A program made the translations under genes and the position numbers. A DNA stretch of 64,000 nt from Carettochelys insculpta (lineage: Eukaryota; Chordata; Testudines; Carettochelyidae): contig NC_134145.1 in the NCBI RefSeq assembly GCF_033958435.1, forward strand, positions 41,133,501 to 41,197,500, read 5' to 3'. Of this stretch, positions 20,820 to 32,552 are shown piece by piece. Each line of letters starts with the position of its first letter. Position 1 is the first letter of the stretch. The notes under the pieces were generated by a model that saw only the letters and a list, made by a program, of their open reading frames with translations, searched no databases and was not told the origin of the DNA.

Positions 20820-21022
20820 ATAGTAACAGAGAGGAAGCCGTGCTAGTCTATACACTATCAAAACAAAAAGCAGTCAAGTAGCACTTTAAAGACTAGGAAA
20901 ATAGTTTATCAGGTTATTATTTGTTCTGGTCTGGCTATGGTCTGAAGAAGTGGGTCTGTCCCACGAAAGCTCACCTAATAAACTATTTTCCTAGCCTTTG
21001 AAGTGCTACTTGATTGCTTTTT
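20820..21022. mobile_element. Minimal PLE with inverted arms
   Basis: A 203-bp insertion flanked by the 11-bp direct repeat GTTACAGTTAA (20809-20819 and 21023-21033). Left half (to about 20918) is the PLE 3' tail in reverse. Right half is the same tail forward, with the hammerhead-like motif. Only the left end carries the extra terminal stretch GCCGTGCTAGTCTATACACT. One target duplication around both arms means a single insertion event. Confidence 0.9.
20942..20968 (+). ncRNA. Hammerhead-like ribozyme motif in PLE tail
   Basis: CTGAAGA (CUGANGA core) at 20942-20948, a 5-bp GTGGG/CCCAC stem with loop TCTGT, then GAAA at 20965-20968. This is the core order of a hammerhead. An extra A sits between core and stem, and stems I and III are not convincing, so activity is doubtful. 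Hammerhead motifs are known in PLEs. Confidence 0.45.
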
Positions 21023-21096
21023 GTTACAGTTAACACTTTAGCTCTACAAAATTATGGTAGATATTGCTTTGATTTATCTAAACTCTGGGTAGAAGA

Positions 21097-21205
21097 AACA
21101 AGAAGAAGTCATGTGGAACCTTATAGACATATTTTGGAACATAAGCATTCATGAGCAAAGACCCCCTTCGTCTGATGCATGAGTGAAGGGGGGCGTGGCC
21201 AGAGG
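21097..21205 (-). mobile_element. PLE 3' tail fragment, second subfamily
   Basis: AAGAAGTCATGTGGAACCTTATAGAC-like tail followed by a decayed hammerhead region ending TCTGATGCATGAGT. It is close to the copy at 24357 but more degraded. Confidence 0.65.
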
Positions 21206-21469
21206 AGGTAAAAGTAGGTAGGATAGAAAAGTGCATTACATATATGAATAATTCTATAAATTTACTACTAAACATTAAATCAAACTACCACATCAGAAGG
21301 CCTTGAACCTACTACTGCTGAAATATGAAGTAAACATATTCCTGGTTTAGGGTTTGTTTTTTTTTTGTGTGTGTGAATGTGTGTGCATGCATGTGAGAGT
21401 TCTTTTGTGAATGATAGTTTACTTTTTCCGCCACAGAAAAGCCACAAAGCATATTTTTCTATGTTTGGG

Positions 21470-21978
21470 GCCTGCTTTTCAAATGTCCCCAGCAATGCAT
21501 TGCATGCCTTGGACAGGGTCCAGGAGAAGGCAATAAAAATGACTAGTGGGCTGGAACACATGACCCTTGAGGAGACGCTGAGGAATTTGAGGTTATTTAG
21601 TTTGCAGAAGCAAAAAGTGAGGGGAAATTTGATAGCAGCCTTCAGCATCCTGAAAGGGGTCTCAAAAGAGGAAGGAGAGAGGCTGTTCTCAGTGGTGACA
21701 GATGGCAAAACAAGGAAAAATGGTCTGAATTTACAGTGGAGGCAGTCTAGGTTGGATATTAGGAAAAACTACTTCACCAGGAGAGTGGTGAAGCACTGGA
21801 ATGAGTTGCCTAGAGAGGTGGTGGATTCTCCTTCCCTAGAGGTTTTTAAGTTCCAGCTTGACAAAGTTGTGGCTGGGATGATTTAGTTAGTGCTGATCCT
21901 GCTTTGGGCAGGTGACTAGACTTGATAGCCTCTTGAGTTCTTTTCCAGCCCTCGGAGTCTATAATTCTAACTAGCAGA
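21470..21978 (+). mobile_element. CR1 3' end with open C-terminal RT frame
   Basis: A forward frame of 169 codons (21377-21886) encodes ALDRVQEKAIKMTSGLEHMT, RNLRLFSLQKQKVRGNLIA, RLDIRKNYFTRRVVKHWNEL and PREVVDSPSLEVFKFQLD. This is the C-terminus of CR1 ORF2. The 3' end with GGAGTCTATAATTCTA at 21955-21970 matches the CR1 terminal repeat. 5' truncated; the open part is short and not evidence of activity. Confidence 0.88.
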
Positions 21979-22049
21979 TCCCAAAACAATGACATCTGCT
22001 GGGGGTGACCATTTTTGAAGATCTGACACACTACTTAATTTACGTGTAC

Positions 22050-22690
22050 ATGCAGGGCCATCCTAAGGTAGGGTGAGATCTGGAGCAACCCCTACTAGTG
22101 CTGCAGGTGCAGGGCCTGGGCAACACCCACATCAACACCAAGCTGCAGGCCCTGCCCCTTCCCAAGCCCTACCTCTGTTCTGCCCTGTCCTGTGAGCAAT
22201 GATGCCCACGGGATTACAGGGCCTGACACTATGGCAGCGGTTGTCACTCCTCGGGCCCCACACATAATGCTGGCAGTAGGAGCTTGAGTAACACTCTGCT
22301 CCCCACCATGATGTTGCCCTCCCAGCCCACTGCATCCTGCTTCTCTGCAGCAGTGGGAAGCAGAGCACCCTGGAGCTGTGGCACTCTGCTTTCTGGCACT
22401 GCAGAGAAGTAGGGCTCAGTGGGCTGGGAGGATGGGACAGTGGATTAAAGAAGAGCAGAGCAAGCTGACCAGCTCCTGCTGCCTGCATGTTCAGTGTGGG
22501 GGTTGGGTTGTGACCCATGCCAAGGCACCAGGCCCAATAATGGCGCGGTCTCTGCCTTTCATAGGACAGTTGGGGTGACTGCTGCAGCCCTTCTCCCTTC
22601 CCCAAGTGCAGGCCAGGAGCAGCCACCCACCTCATCCTCTGGACTGGACACCTCTAGCTACATGAGAGCTGAACTATTGAAAATGTGTCC
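22050..22690. other. GC-rich block, unassigned
   Basis: Base composition differs sharply from its AT-rich flanks, and frames on both strands are open and rich in Pro, Gly and Trp. It starts near GCAGGGCCATCCTAAGG, which could be a hAT-type end, but I found no matching right end. Confidence 0.4.
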
Positions 22691-22970
22691 CCTTTTAGGT
22701 GTCTGAATGGATGTGGAGCTCTTTTTGCAAACTAGGTCATATATTTCTCTACAAGCAATTAAGTGGCATTTGTAAATTAAAAAAAAGATTGTTAGGGTGC
22801 TAAAATGTTTCTACTCAAGTTTAATTCTTTATGGTAACATTCATTTTTCCCACTTGCCCTAAATCTTTACCATAACCTCTGCAGAGGAGATATAATATGA
22901 ATTTATTCAGTCTGAACAGTGATGATGCAGGTAGTTGGCCTAAGAATTTGCTCATAGATTGTGCGATGAG

Positions 22971-23335
22971 GGGCTTGTCTACACTTCCCCCAACTTCAAA
23001 GGGGTCATGTTAATCAGGGTAACAGGACATTAGTAATGAAGTGCTGCAGTGAATACACAGCACTTCATTGGGCTAATTCTCCACTGGACCAACATTAAAA
23101 TGTCAACATTTTGAGGAGTAAAGGCACTCTGAAGTTGCCCAGGCATTTTGAAGTACTGGTGGGTGGGCTGCAGCTACGTGCAAGCCGGCACTTCAAAGTT
23201 TAACACTTTGAAGTCACCCCAGGGGAGAATTAGCTTAATGAAGTGCTGCATATGCACCTCAGCACTTCATTAATGGTCCTCCAACACCCTACTTACCATG
23301 CTCCCTTCAAAGTAGGGAGCTAGTGTAGGCACAGC
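22971..23335. mobile_element. MITE with TIRs
   Basis: About 365 bp. Left end GGGCTTGTCTACACTTCCC and right end, reverse complemented, GCTGTGCCTACACTAGCTCC. Internal inverted pairs include AGTGCTGCAGTGAATACACA against AGTGCTGCATATGCACCTCA. No coding capacity. Harbinger-like by end sequence. Confidence 0.7.
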
Positions 23336-24356
23336 GGTAGTGTAGGATAACTTGTCTTTCATTGGCACGTCCCTCTTAAGCATGTAGCGTCAGTACTATC
23401 TGCTTTGCAGCCTATTTGCTCTCAAAATCAAGTTGTTGAATGATATCTTCATGGCTGGCCCCCAAGTTTTTCTCTCAGTCTTCTAAGAGCTTACTTTTTT
23501 GCTTTTATCATACTAAAGGAGCTCTCTCACTCTCCCTCTCATTATAAATACTTTCCTTAGCTGATAGTCAGGCATCTCAGCAGCAGATATGTAACTTCGG
23601 AAAATAATTCTGTCCATTGGTCTGTCATAATTAGAAGAACTCTCTGAGAAGAACCAGAAAAAAGCCTTCAACTGATTCTTCCTGGTATGGTGATGGCGGT
23701 AAACAGGAAATCTGTTCTATTCTTTCAGTATTTTTTTCTTGGTGTGTAGGGTGCCTTTGTGCTTCACCTGCAGGCTTGACGTATATTTCTAAAGTAACAT
23801 GAATAATTTAGTGACTACTGCTGGGCAATTTGAAATCATTAATGAGCTATTCTCTTCTCCTATCATTTGAAAATATTCTGATATTTATGGCATATATCTC
23901 TTGTAGGGAACCAGCTTCTGAGTGAATGTGAAAAATCTTTACTAAAAAAAAGCCAATGAAAATATGTAGTAATTTAACATTTCAAGAGCTCAGATAAAAA
24001 TAAAAAACACCTGCTGTCTCACTCTCAACTGGAATCAACAACAAAAAAGTCCTTCAAAGGCCTTTGATTAGAATTTGAACAGATGGGCAAACACGATCTG
24101 TTTGCTCTTTTTGTCCTTGAATATAAATTCTGGGAAAGAGAATTCTATTTATGACGCAGAGCCACTGACATAGCTTGTGTAAGAAAGACGCTCGCGCTAG
24201 GGTAAGAAACAAAGTGCACTTAGTTCAGCTTGGAGTTAGAAGTCATGTGAAGTTTCCTTCCCTCACTCCACCTCTCATGCCCACCAAGTGTCACCGAAAT
24301 TTTATTCTTCAAGTTCTTTGGGGAAATCTTATTATTAACAACATAATTCTATCAGA
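23336..24356. other. Unassigned AT-rich spacer
   Basis: No gene or repeat recognised in about 1 kb. Confidence 0.4.
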
Positions 24357-24850
24357 GAGGTATTCAAGTTAGTCTGTATCTTCAAAAACAACAAGAAGTC
24401 CTGTGGCACCTTGTAGACTAACAGATAGTTTGGAGCATAAGCTTTTGTGGGCAAAGACCCACTTCATCAGATGCATGAGTATGGGGGTTTCAGAGGTGGA
24501 TTTAAAGAGTCTCAGTCAAGGGGAGGGCCAGAGAAGACAAGGTCTATTCAGTCAGGGGGATGTAGCCCATTATTAGTAGCTAATGTGGAGGTGTGAACAT
24601 CAAAAGTGGAGAAACTGCTTTTGTAATAGGCCAACCACTCCCAGTATCTGTTCAATCCTCGGTTGATTGAGTCAAATTTGCAAATGAATTGCACCTCTGA
24701 AATTTCTGTTTGCAGTTTATTTTTGAATTCTTTTGTTGTAGGACTGTGACTTTTAAATCTGTTACTGAGCACCCAGGGAGACTGAATTGTAGTTGAATAT
24801 TTAAAGCTCTGTCACTGAATCCTTCATTTATAATTCTGTGTGTCAATATA
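24357..24850 (-). mobile_element. PLE 3' end, second subfamily
   Basis: Minus-strand frames encode the end of a PLE protein: CSVTDLKVTVLQQKN and LQTEISEVQFICKFDSINRG, then DVHTSTLATNNG. After the coding end comes the untranslated tail with a hammerhead-like motif (TCATCAG at 24464-24470 is CTGATGA on the minus strand; its GAAA is AAAA, 24443-24446) and the terminal GTTAGTCTACAAGGTGCCAC type sequence. 5' truncated and frameshifted. Confidence 0.8.
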
Positions 24851-26645
24851 AAAGAAAGAAGATTTAAAACTTTAAAACTTAAGCTGTAAAATATTTCATA
24901 ACACCCTTAACTGGAGAATTTCCCAGGGCAAAGTAGGATGTCTATAATTCATCTTCTTTATAGTTTCAATTGTTACTGTGGTGAAATTCATAGAGAATCA
25001 TTTGCTTAAATACTTATTTTTTTAATATTTCAGATGTTTCTGGCCAGACAATATGTTAGTCAAGTGCCCACTGTGGGTCAAACTCAGCCACTTCTATTCA
25101 CTCAAATAATGCAGTGTAAGTTGCTTATATTGGATGATGGTATAAGTTAGTATTCTAATGATTTGTGGCAGTATTGCCAACTGCAAACATGACAAAATGA
25201 GCCAAGATATTGACTTAGATATCATAAGATTTATGTTTAATACATTTTGGGTTCTTTTAATTTGACTTCAAGTTTTTGAACCTATAAGGTGCACTCAAAT
25301 CATAATTTCAAGCTTATTTGTACAATCATGAGAGTCAGAAATTTACCTTGTGGAATAAAGTTTGGATACTGTATGTGAAGCAGCAAAGGTTTATCGCAAC
25401 CAGCTGGTGGAGCAATTCTGAATTTAATTGAGTTTCAGAATGCACTGACAAGCATCAAGTTATGAGTGGTTATATAAAGAGCTGATAGGCAGAAGAAAGA
25501 ATAGGAGCAGACAGTAAGGAAATGAGCATAATCAATGAACAATCAATGAGCAATCCAGATGAATTAATGAGCAATCTGGGAGTTACAGAGTTTCTGTGTG
25601 CAGTTTACAGAACATTTTGTCTATAAACAATAAGTCCTTTGCAGAGTGCAGTCATCAACACTGATGTGTAAAGTGGTGATGTCTCATCTGGCATCCCGAT
25701 GTAATCTTCACACGGACCATTCATGTTATCTCTACAGAATCAAAGCAAGTGGGCAAGCAAGATCAAAGCAGAAGATAGTGAAAGAATTGTGTCAATCACC
25801 CTTTAACTATATTCCAATTCCCCTCCCCACAGGATCCCTTCCTGGGATGTGGCTGCCTCGGGACTTATTTACAGTAGCTGAGGTGCCCTCCGCAGATGGC
25901 TGGGGGGAGGGCGGCGGGGTGCTCACCAGACTTTATTTTGCAATAGTGGTTCTTAGCAAATATCATGGCCTCCTTCAGAATTTTAGCCTCTATTACCTTA
26001 AAAAATGAAAGCAGGAATCCTCATGTTATCAGTTTATCTCTATTAGATGAGATTTCATCAAAGACATCATAATTTGCAAAATGTAATAAATGCATGTGAG
26101 TTGGCAACAGTGATACCCGACTGACAGTTTGGTTCTCTTCAAACTTATTTTGGCCACCTAAAGTATAACAAAACTGCATCTAGGTTTAACTGTGAGTTAT
26201 AAGGCGACTCAGACATGCTACACAATAACAATGTTTCAATAGTCCAGAGCCTGAATACTTCAGTTGCTTTTGGAACTTCAAACCTTCCAGTAGATAGCAG
26301 GCCAATTTCCAGTAAATGTGTGCCATTTAACTGTACACAGCTGCATCTGGAAACAACAAATAAATCTTGTCTTAGTCACTGTTTGTACCATGCAGGCTAC
26401 ATATAACTTATTGTCTATGTCATGTATTGACTCTAGAATTGTGGTCCCATGTGACTGACTGGAAGAGGCAACGAGAAGTTACGGTGCTGGGTCACTATTA
26501 GCAAAGAGCGACACCTTCACTTTCTGTTGACATATCAGTCTAGTAGCCTGTTTTTTATATATGCTGGAAGAAGATTTGTAGTTGTATATCCATAGCAGTG
26601 TAAAATGTGATTGTTTTCCCTTTGATATCTGAAAAATTCATTCAG
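24851..26645. other. Unassigned spacer
   Basis: AT-rich, about 1.8 kb. A 120-codon frame at 25646-26008 has no recognisable domain and crosses a G-rich patch. No repeat family named. Confidence 0.4.
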
Positions 26646-26649
26646 CAGG

Positions 26650-27172
26650 AAAATGAAAACCTGTACCATGTGCCAAGAATGCCCACATGCTTTGTATATA
26701 GGACAAAGGGTAAACACTCTTTGACAAAGAATGAATGGACACAAACCAGACATCAAAAAGCTCTTAACTCACAAGCCTGTCAGCCAGCACTTAAATGGAG
26801 TGGGCCATTCTGTTAATGACCTGAAAGTCTGTGTTTTACCGAAGAGGAACTTTAAGAATTGCCTGCAAAGGGAGAGTGTCAAATTCTCTTTTATATTAAA
26901 TTTTGACACATTAACACATGGTTTGAACCGGGACAGCAATTACCTAGGTCATTATATAGACTTTTTTACATACTTTGTTTCATCTGACTCTTGACTTCCC
27001 CCACTCCTACCACCCCTCTTCTCTTCTGATTTACTCACCTTGATTACAATTTTTCTGATTGAGTCTGTTCTGGAATGGCTATGGTCTGAAGAAGTGGGTC
27101 TGTCCCACGAAAGCTCACCACCCAATAAATTATTTTGTTCGTCTTTACAGATCTACTGGACTGCTTTTTTGT
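26650..27172 (+). mobile_element. PLE 3' end with GIY-YIG remnant
   Basis: Forward copy. It encodes MCQECPHALYIGQ (decayed GIY-YIG with Cys pair), then NGHKPDIKKLLTHKPVSQHL, NGVGHSVNDLKVCVLPKRNF, LQRESVKFSFILNFDTLTHG and FFTYFVSSDS. These match 38227-38697 in order. The tail has the hammerhead-like motif at 27086-27112 and ends TGGACTGCTTTTTTGTTCTG. Confidence 0.85.
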
Positions 27173-27389
27173 TCTGTTCGTAATGTAGATTTATTTGGCT
27201 CCATTTGTATAGGAAAACACTTCCAGATCAACCCCCTTACAAAGAGCTGCTTGAGAGACATTTTATGGAGGAGTCTTTGATTATGGGGCCAAAACAAAGA
27301 GCCATCCCTCCCTAGGAAACTTTGTGGTTTGATTCTCCCCTATTGTCTTCAGTCTAACTAATTCATTGTCTTTTCTCTTCTAACTTCCC

Positions 27390-28600
27390 ATTTCACTGTG
27401 ATCTCTCAGCTCCTTCACCTTCAGTCGTGCTCCCCTCCCTACAAGTCTCTTTTCTCCCAAAGCCATTCTCCTTTCCCCAAAGCATTTCCCTTTCCGCTGC
27501 ACCACACTGCATTAGCTGCTGCTCACCACTGTTTCCCTTACTCCCTTAGCCTTGCTCCTTTCCAGGATAATGCACAAGGCAGTGGGGCATGGAGAACGTG
27601 GGTATGGTCCCACTACCTCTTGCACCTCCCTGGCGCCACATGTCCCCAAAGCTCCCCGTGACGACCACCTCGCCTCCCCAGGACCCTCCTCCCCACCCCT
27701 CTGCCTCTCATCAGCTACCATCACCCCCCAGATCCTCCCTCCCTGTCCTCTTTTCCCCCATCCACTTCCATGTCTCCCGACTGCACCACACTGCCCCCTA
27801 TCAGTTCTCATTGCCCCCAGGTCCCCCTTCCCCTGGCCTCTCCACCCCTGGCCACTCGCTGCTGCAGCCCCACGTCCTCCAGGAAGGCACCGATCTTGCA
27901 GCCCAGCCGCACCCTGGGTCCCAGCCAAAGCTACCAACTCGTCATCTGGCTACGGCTGTCCCTGGAGCCCCACAGATCTGGTGCAGCGTGTGCATGCAGG
28001 GAGCGCAGGACTGGGTCTGGAAGCCATGCAATCTGGGCCAGCACACCGCAAGCAGCCTCCGTGGGTGCTGCCTTCCTCACAGCCATACCAGACACCCCCA
28101 GACCACTTGCCCAGCACTGACATCCCTTGATCTCGCCCCCCCCGCTCCTCATGCTGCAGCGGGTCCCTCAGCTCCAGCCAGCAGTTGGGGATGATGCTGC
28201 CTCTTACACCTGAAGAAATAACTAGCTCCCTCTAAGCCCCCCCTCTAAACTCCCCTCTGAAAACTCCCTCCTGTTAGCAACCACCCTGTTCGCATGCTCC
28301 CTGGTCACTTGCCAGCAGGGCTTTAGAGCTCTGGCCTACCTGAGAGAGCCCCTCCCCTCTGACTACCGCTCAGCCAATCGGCACGCACCCTGAGCACATG
28401 GCTAGCCTGAGCACATGGCCTTTCAAAGAAACAAACAAACAGACAGCTCAGCACTCCAAACACCAAATAAACAGACAAACCCAGGTCCAGAACTCCCAAA
28501 CCCAGGCACCCACACACTCCAGAGAGCAGAAAATCTGCAGAGGAGTCCTAAGGCGGTTCTGTGCCAACTTCTGGCATTGTCCCGGCAACTCCTGCAGCTG
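27390..28600. other. GC-rich block before RTE-like LINE
   Basis: C-rich on the + strand, with several overlapping frames of 100-200 codons on both strands made mostly of Pro, Ser, His and Leu. These arise from base composition. It contains a direct repeat CCTGAGCACATGGC (about 28389 and 28408). It could be the 5' part of the LINE or a separate unclassified repeat. Confidence 0.4.
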
Positions 28601-29039
28601 AGCTGGTACCACACATAGAGGTTATCCTCTCCTTTGGACTATATCAGTAAAGCTGAGAGGGGAACACTGGCGTCTGGGCAGCCCAGGGTCCCAATAATCA
28701 CCCAAGCTTGCGCCTGGAGAGGTACTCCAGCATCGCTAACAGCGTTGAACCAACACGGGAGGTAACAGATACCGGTTATAAGCTCTTGCTCCACTGGCGT
28801 AGAGAACGAGCGCCGGGGTTGCCTCCGACAGTGGGAGAGATCGTCGCATCTCACCGGACAGTCACCGCCCGCCTCAGGCTGGGCAGCCCCCAGCCAATAG
28901 GGTACTGTCCTGCCACAGTTCACCTGCCTCACTGGGTGCGTGAGGCTTAAGTTTCCCAAACCTGACAAGTGACCTGAAAGCTGAGCACCAGGCAAACCAA
29001 TAAGAAAATCAACAAGAAAAGGAAACCATCAAAGTTTTA

Positions 29040-30450
29040 TGCTTGCTTGCTGGAATGTGCGGACCATGCTGACAGGTCTGACTGAAGATATTCAGGACAT
29101 CAGCGACACCTGAAAGACCACTGTTATCAATGAGGAACTGAAGAGGCTCCAGGTTGACATTGCTGCTCTGCAAGAGACACGTCTCGCAGATTCGGGATCT
29201 CTAAAGGAAAAGGACTACACCTTTTTCTGGCAGGGTAAAGCCCGTGAAGAATCCAGGGAGCGTGGTGTTGGCTTCGCCATCAGAAACACCCTTCTACAAA
29301 TGGTGGAATTAGTTGTGGGTGGATCAGAAAGACTCCTTTAGGTCATACTTCAAACTTGCGCCGGTCCTGTCCACCTGATCAGCACTTACGCCCCAACCCT
29401 GTATGCTGCACCAGAAGTAAAAGACAAGTTTTATGACGTGCTTAGCGCTGCCATAGCGCAAATACCTGCTCGCGAACAACTGTACATTCTGGGTGACTTC
29501 AATGTGAGAGTTTGAGCCGATCGTGACTTGTGGCCTTCCTGCTTAGGACACTTCGGTGTGGGAAAAATGAATGAAAATGGTCAGCGTCTTCTCAAACTTT
29601 GCACGTACCACAATCTGTGCATCACAAACACATTTTTCCAAACCAAGCCACAGCACAGAATGTCATGGAGACACCCACACTCGAAACACTGGCATCAACC
29701 AGATGTGGTCATCTCTAGACATGATAACCTCAAAAACGTCCTTCTGACACGCAGCTATCATAGTGCTGACTGCGATACAGATCACTCATTAGTTTGCTCC
29801 AAACTCAAGGTGATTCCCAAGAAGCTGCACTGCTCTAAACCAACTGGAAGGCCCCGCATCGATGCCAGAAAGATGGCTAACTCAGAGAGAGCTGAAAAGT
29901 TCAGAGCGATCCTGGAGGAGAATCTGTGCAGCAACCCTCGGGGTGCCGATGTGACATCCAGGTGGCAGCATCTGAGGGATACAATGTACAACACAGCCTT
30001 GTCGGTGTCTGGAAGAAGAGCTAGAAACAAATGACTGGTTCGAAGCTAACTCCGGTGAGATGACTCCAGCCATTGAAAAAAAGCACACTGCGCTCCTCGA
30101 GTACAAACATTCACTGAGCCAGAATACCCTGCAAGCACTCAGAGCAGCCAGAAAAACAGTACAGCAGATGGCCAGGCGCTGTGCCAACAACTACTGGCTC
30201 GAGCTATGCAGCAGCATCCAGACCAGTGCTGACTTTGGTAACCTCAGGGGAATGTACGAGAGCGTCAGGAAGGCATTAGGACCCACCCAGAACAAGATGG
30301 CACCTCTGAAATCCAAATCTGGTGATGTCATCACTGACAAAGCCAAACAGATGGAGCGCTGGGTCGAGCACTACTCTCAGCTGTACTCACACGAGAACAT
30401 TGTGGTCGACTCATCCCTCTATGCTGTTGAACTCCTACCAACAATGGACT
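29040..30450 (+). pseudogene. LINE endonuclease region, broken
   Basis: Apurinic endonuclease domain that nicks target DNA for reverse transcription. Visible motifs are CWNVRTM (about 29052), VDIAALQETRL (about 29155; catalytic Glu), YILGDFN (about 29484), MSWRHPHSKHWHQPD (29659) and DCDTDHSLV (29770; Asp-His pair). Stops lie at about 29111, 29338 and 29514, and after RRARNK the frame shifts at about 30033 to MTPAIEKKHTALLEYKH (30060), which runs to a TAA at 30450. It cannot be translated as one protein. Confidence 0.85.
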
Positions 30451-30470
30451 AACTGGATCAGGAACCAACT

Positions 30471-32123
30471 GTGGATGAACTGAAGAAAGCCATTGACAAT
30501 ATTGCAGTAGGAAAGGCTCCAGGCCAGGATGGTATACCACCAGAGGTAATCGAGTGTGCCACAGACACTCTCCTGGAACCCCTACATGAGCTACTGTGCC
30601 TGTGCTGGAGAGAGGGAGAGGTTCCACAGGACATGTGCGACGCTAACATCATAACCTTGTATAAGAACAAAGGAGACAGAAGCGACTGCAACAATTACCG
30701 TGGACTCTCCCTCCTAACCATCAGTGGTAAACTGTTCGCTCGTGTCATCCTTGGCAGACTCCAGAAGATTGCTGAGAGGGTGTATCCTGAATCACAGTGC
30801 AGATTCCGCACAGAGAGATCTACCATCGACATGTTCTTCTCTCTGAGGCAGCTGCAGGAGAAATGCAGGGAGCAGAGGAAGCCACTCTATATTGCCTTCA
30901 TCGACCTAACCAAGGCCTTCGTCTTGGTCAGCAGGGATGGACTGTTCAAACTGCTCCACAAGATAGGATGTCTGCCACGGTTACTCAACATGATCCAGTC
31001 TTTTCATGAAGACATCAGAGGAACCGTCCAATACGATGGCACATTATCGGATGCTTTCAGCATCAGGAGCGGCATCAAACAAGGATGTGTCCTTGCTCTG
31101 ACATTGTTCGGGATCTTCTTCGCACTCCTCCTTAAACACGCCTTTGGATCTTCAACAGAGGGCATCTTTTTGCACACAAGATCTGATGGGAAACTGTTTA
31201 ATCTTGCAAGGCTGAAAGCTAAATCTAAGGTGCGGGAAGTCCTCATCAGAGATATGCTGTTCGCAGATGATGCTGCTGTCGTGTCACACACAGAAGACCA
31301 GCTTCAGAAGCTGCTGGATCGGTTCTCCAAAGCATGCAAGGACTTTGGGCTCTCCATCAGTCTAAAGAAGACAACTGTACTTGCTCAAGACATTGCTGTT
31401 TCTCCATCAATCAGCATTGACAACTATACGTTAGAGGTCGTCCACGAGATCGTTTACCTTGGGTTCACCATCACTGACACCCTGTCCTTGGAGACTGAGA
31501 TAAATAGGAGGATCGGTAAAGCAGCCACAACTCTGTCCAGACTCAGCAAGAGAGTGTGGAATAACAACAAGCTGTACACTCACACCAAAATGCAAGTCTA
31601 CAAAGCCTGCATCCTCAGCACCCTCCTTTACGGCAGCGAGACTTGGACCCTGTACGCCCGCCAGGAAAAGAGGCTGAACGTCTTCCACTTGCGCTGTCTC
31701 AGGTGCATCCTTGGAATATCGTGGAAGGACAGAGTGTCCAACACTACCGTCCTTGAGCAAGCTGGAATCCCAACTATGCACACCCTCCTCAGGCTGCGGC
31801 GGCTCCACTGGCTTGGCCACGTCCACAGGATGAATGATGGAAGGATCCCAAAAGACATCCTCTATGGCGAGCTAGCCTCTGGCAAAAGACCTCCTGGACG
31901 CCCCCAGCTGCACTACAAAGATGTTTGCAAGAGAGACCTTGGGGAAGTAGACATCAAGCCAGACAGCTGGGAGGAGCTGGCAGACGATTGCAGCAGATGG
32001 AGGCAGAAACTATACAAGGGCCTTCAGAAGGGTGAGTTGAGGATCAGACAGATAGCAAAGGCGAAGCTAGCCCACAGAAAGCACAGCAAGGAGCTGCCAG
32101 ACACCCATTACATATGCAACTGA
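30471..32123 (+). CDS. LINE reverse transcriptase, open 550-codon frame
   Basis: RNA-directed DNA polymerase part of the RTE-like LINE. In order: GKAPGQDGIPPEVIE, ANIITLYKNKGDRSDCNNYR, GLSLLTISGKLFARVILGRL, FRTERSTIDM, FIDLTKAFVLV (motif A; Asp kept, the usual second Asp of AFD replaced), GIKQGCVLALTLFGIFF (motif B), MLFADDAAVV (motif C with the catalytic Asp pair), LSISLKKTTVL (motif D) and VYLGFTI. The C-terminal domain has LLYGSETWTLY and GHVHRMNDGRIPKDILYGEL. The Met used is internal; the natural protein starts in the broken endonuclease upstream, so this is a fragment of a defective element despite its open frame. Confidence 0.85.
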   Translation: MDELKKAIDNIAVGKAPGQDGIPPEVIECATDTLLEPLHELLCLCWREGEVPQDMCDANIITLYKNKGDRSDCNNYRGLSLLTISGKLFARVILGRLQKIAERVYPESQCRFRTERSTIDMFFSLRQLQEKCREQRKPLYIAFIDLTKAFVLVSRDGLFKLLHKIGCLPRLLNMIQSFHEDIRGTVQYDGTLSDAFSIRSGIKQGCVLALTLFGIFFALLLKHAFGSSTEGIFLHTRSDGKLFNLARLKAKSKVREVLIRDMLFADDAAVVSHTEDQLQKLLDRFSKACKDFGLSISLKKTTVLAQDIAVSPSISIDNYTLEVVHEIVYLGFTITDTLSLETEINRRIGKAATTLSRLSKRVWNNNKLYTHTKMQVYKACILSTLLYGSETWTLYARQEKRLNVFHLRCLRCILGISWKDRVSNTTVLEQAGIPTMHTLLRLRRLHWLGHVHRMNDGRIPKDILYGELASGKRPPGRPQLHYKDVCKRDLGEVDIKPDSWEELADDCSRWRQKLYKGLQKGELRIRQIAKAKLAHRKHSKELPDTHYICN

Positions 32124-32552
32124 TGCAGCAAGGACTCTCACTCTTGAGTGGGTCTTCACAGTCACAGCCAACGCTGCAAATGAGGATGCCAAACGGAACT
32201 ATGAAGGGCGCAATCCATAGTCAACGTAGACTGAAGGATGCTACTAGCTAACTACTAGCTAACCACTGTTTCATTTCCAGCCAGTTCTGCTACAGAGACT
32301 ACCTGTAAATGTGACTCTGTGTCAGCCTAGTCACCTGAGATGAGGAATGTCCTGCTCATTTCCTGTTTGGAGTGTGCGATTTCAATAAAGCAACAGAAAT
32401 GTGTGGGGATGAGAACCTACAGCAGGACACTTAGCAGGTTGGTACCTTTTACAGCATTTTGGCTTGTCACTGTCTCTCAATGCTTTAAAGATATTTAGCA
32501 ACATGCTGAGTGGATGGTAATGAGGAAAGGAGAGGGTGAAAGTTCTCTCTTA

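Larger units (their letters stand above)
28600..32265 (+). mobile_element. RTE-like LINE, copy 2, near full length
   Basis: APE-type non-LTR retrotransposon. The upstream leader aligns loosely with copy 1 (CGGTTATAAGC near 28770 against 12274). An endonuclease (29040-29830), a linker (to 30450) and a reverse transcriptase with a C-terminal domain (to 32123) follow. The 3' end holds a short CTACTAGCTAA repeat (32239-32265). Only the RT part is open; the 5' half has three stops and a frameshift. Confidence 0.82.

Noticed and set aside
25646..26008. A 120-codon open frame
   Set aside because: No domain, no splice context and no similarity I recognise; length is within chance for this window.
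27512..28194. Several 100-200 codon frames on both strands
   Set aside because: They are Pro/Ser/His-rich, overlap in many frames, and follow from a C-rich base composition. No start context, splice sites or domains support a gene.
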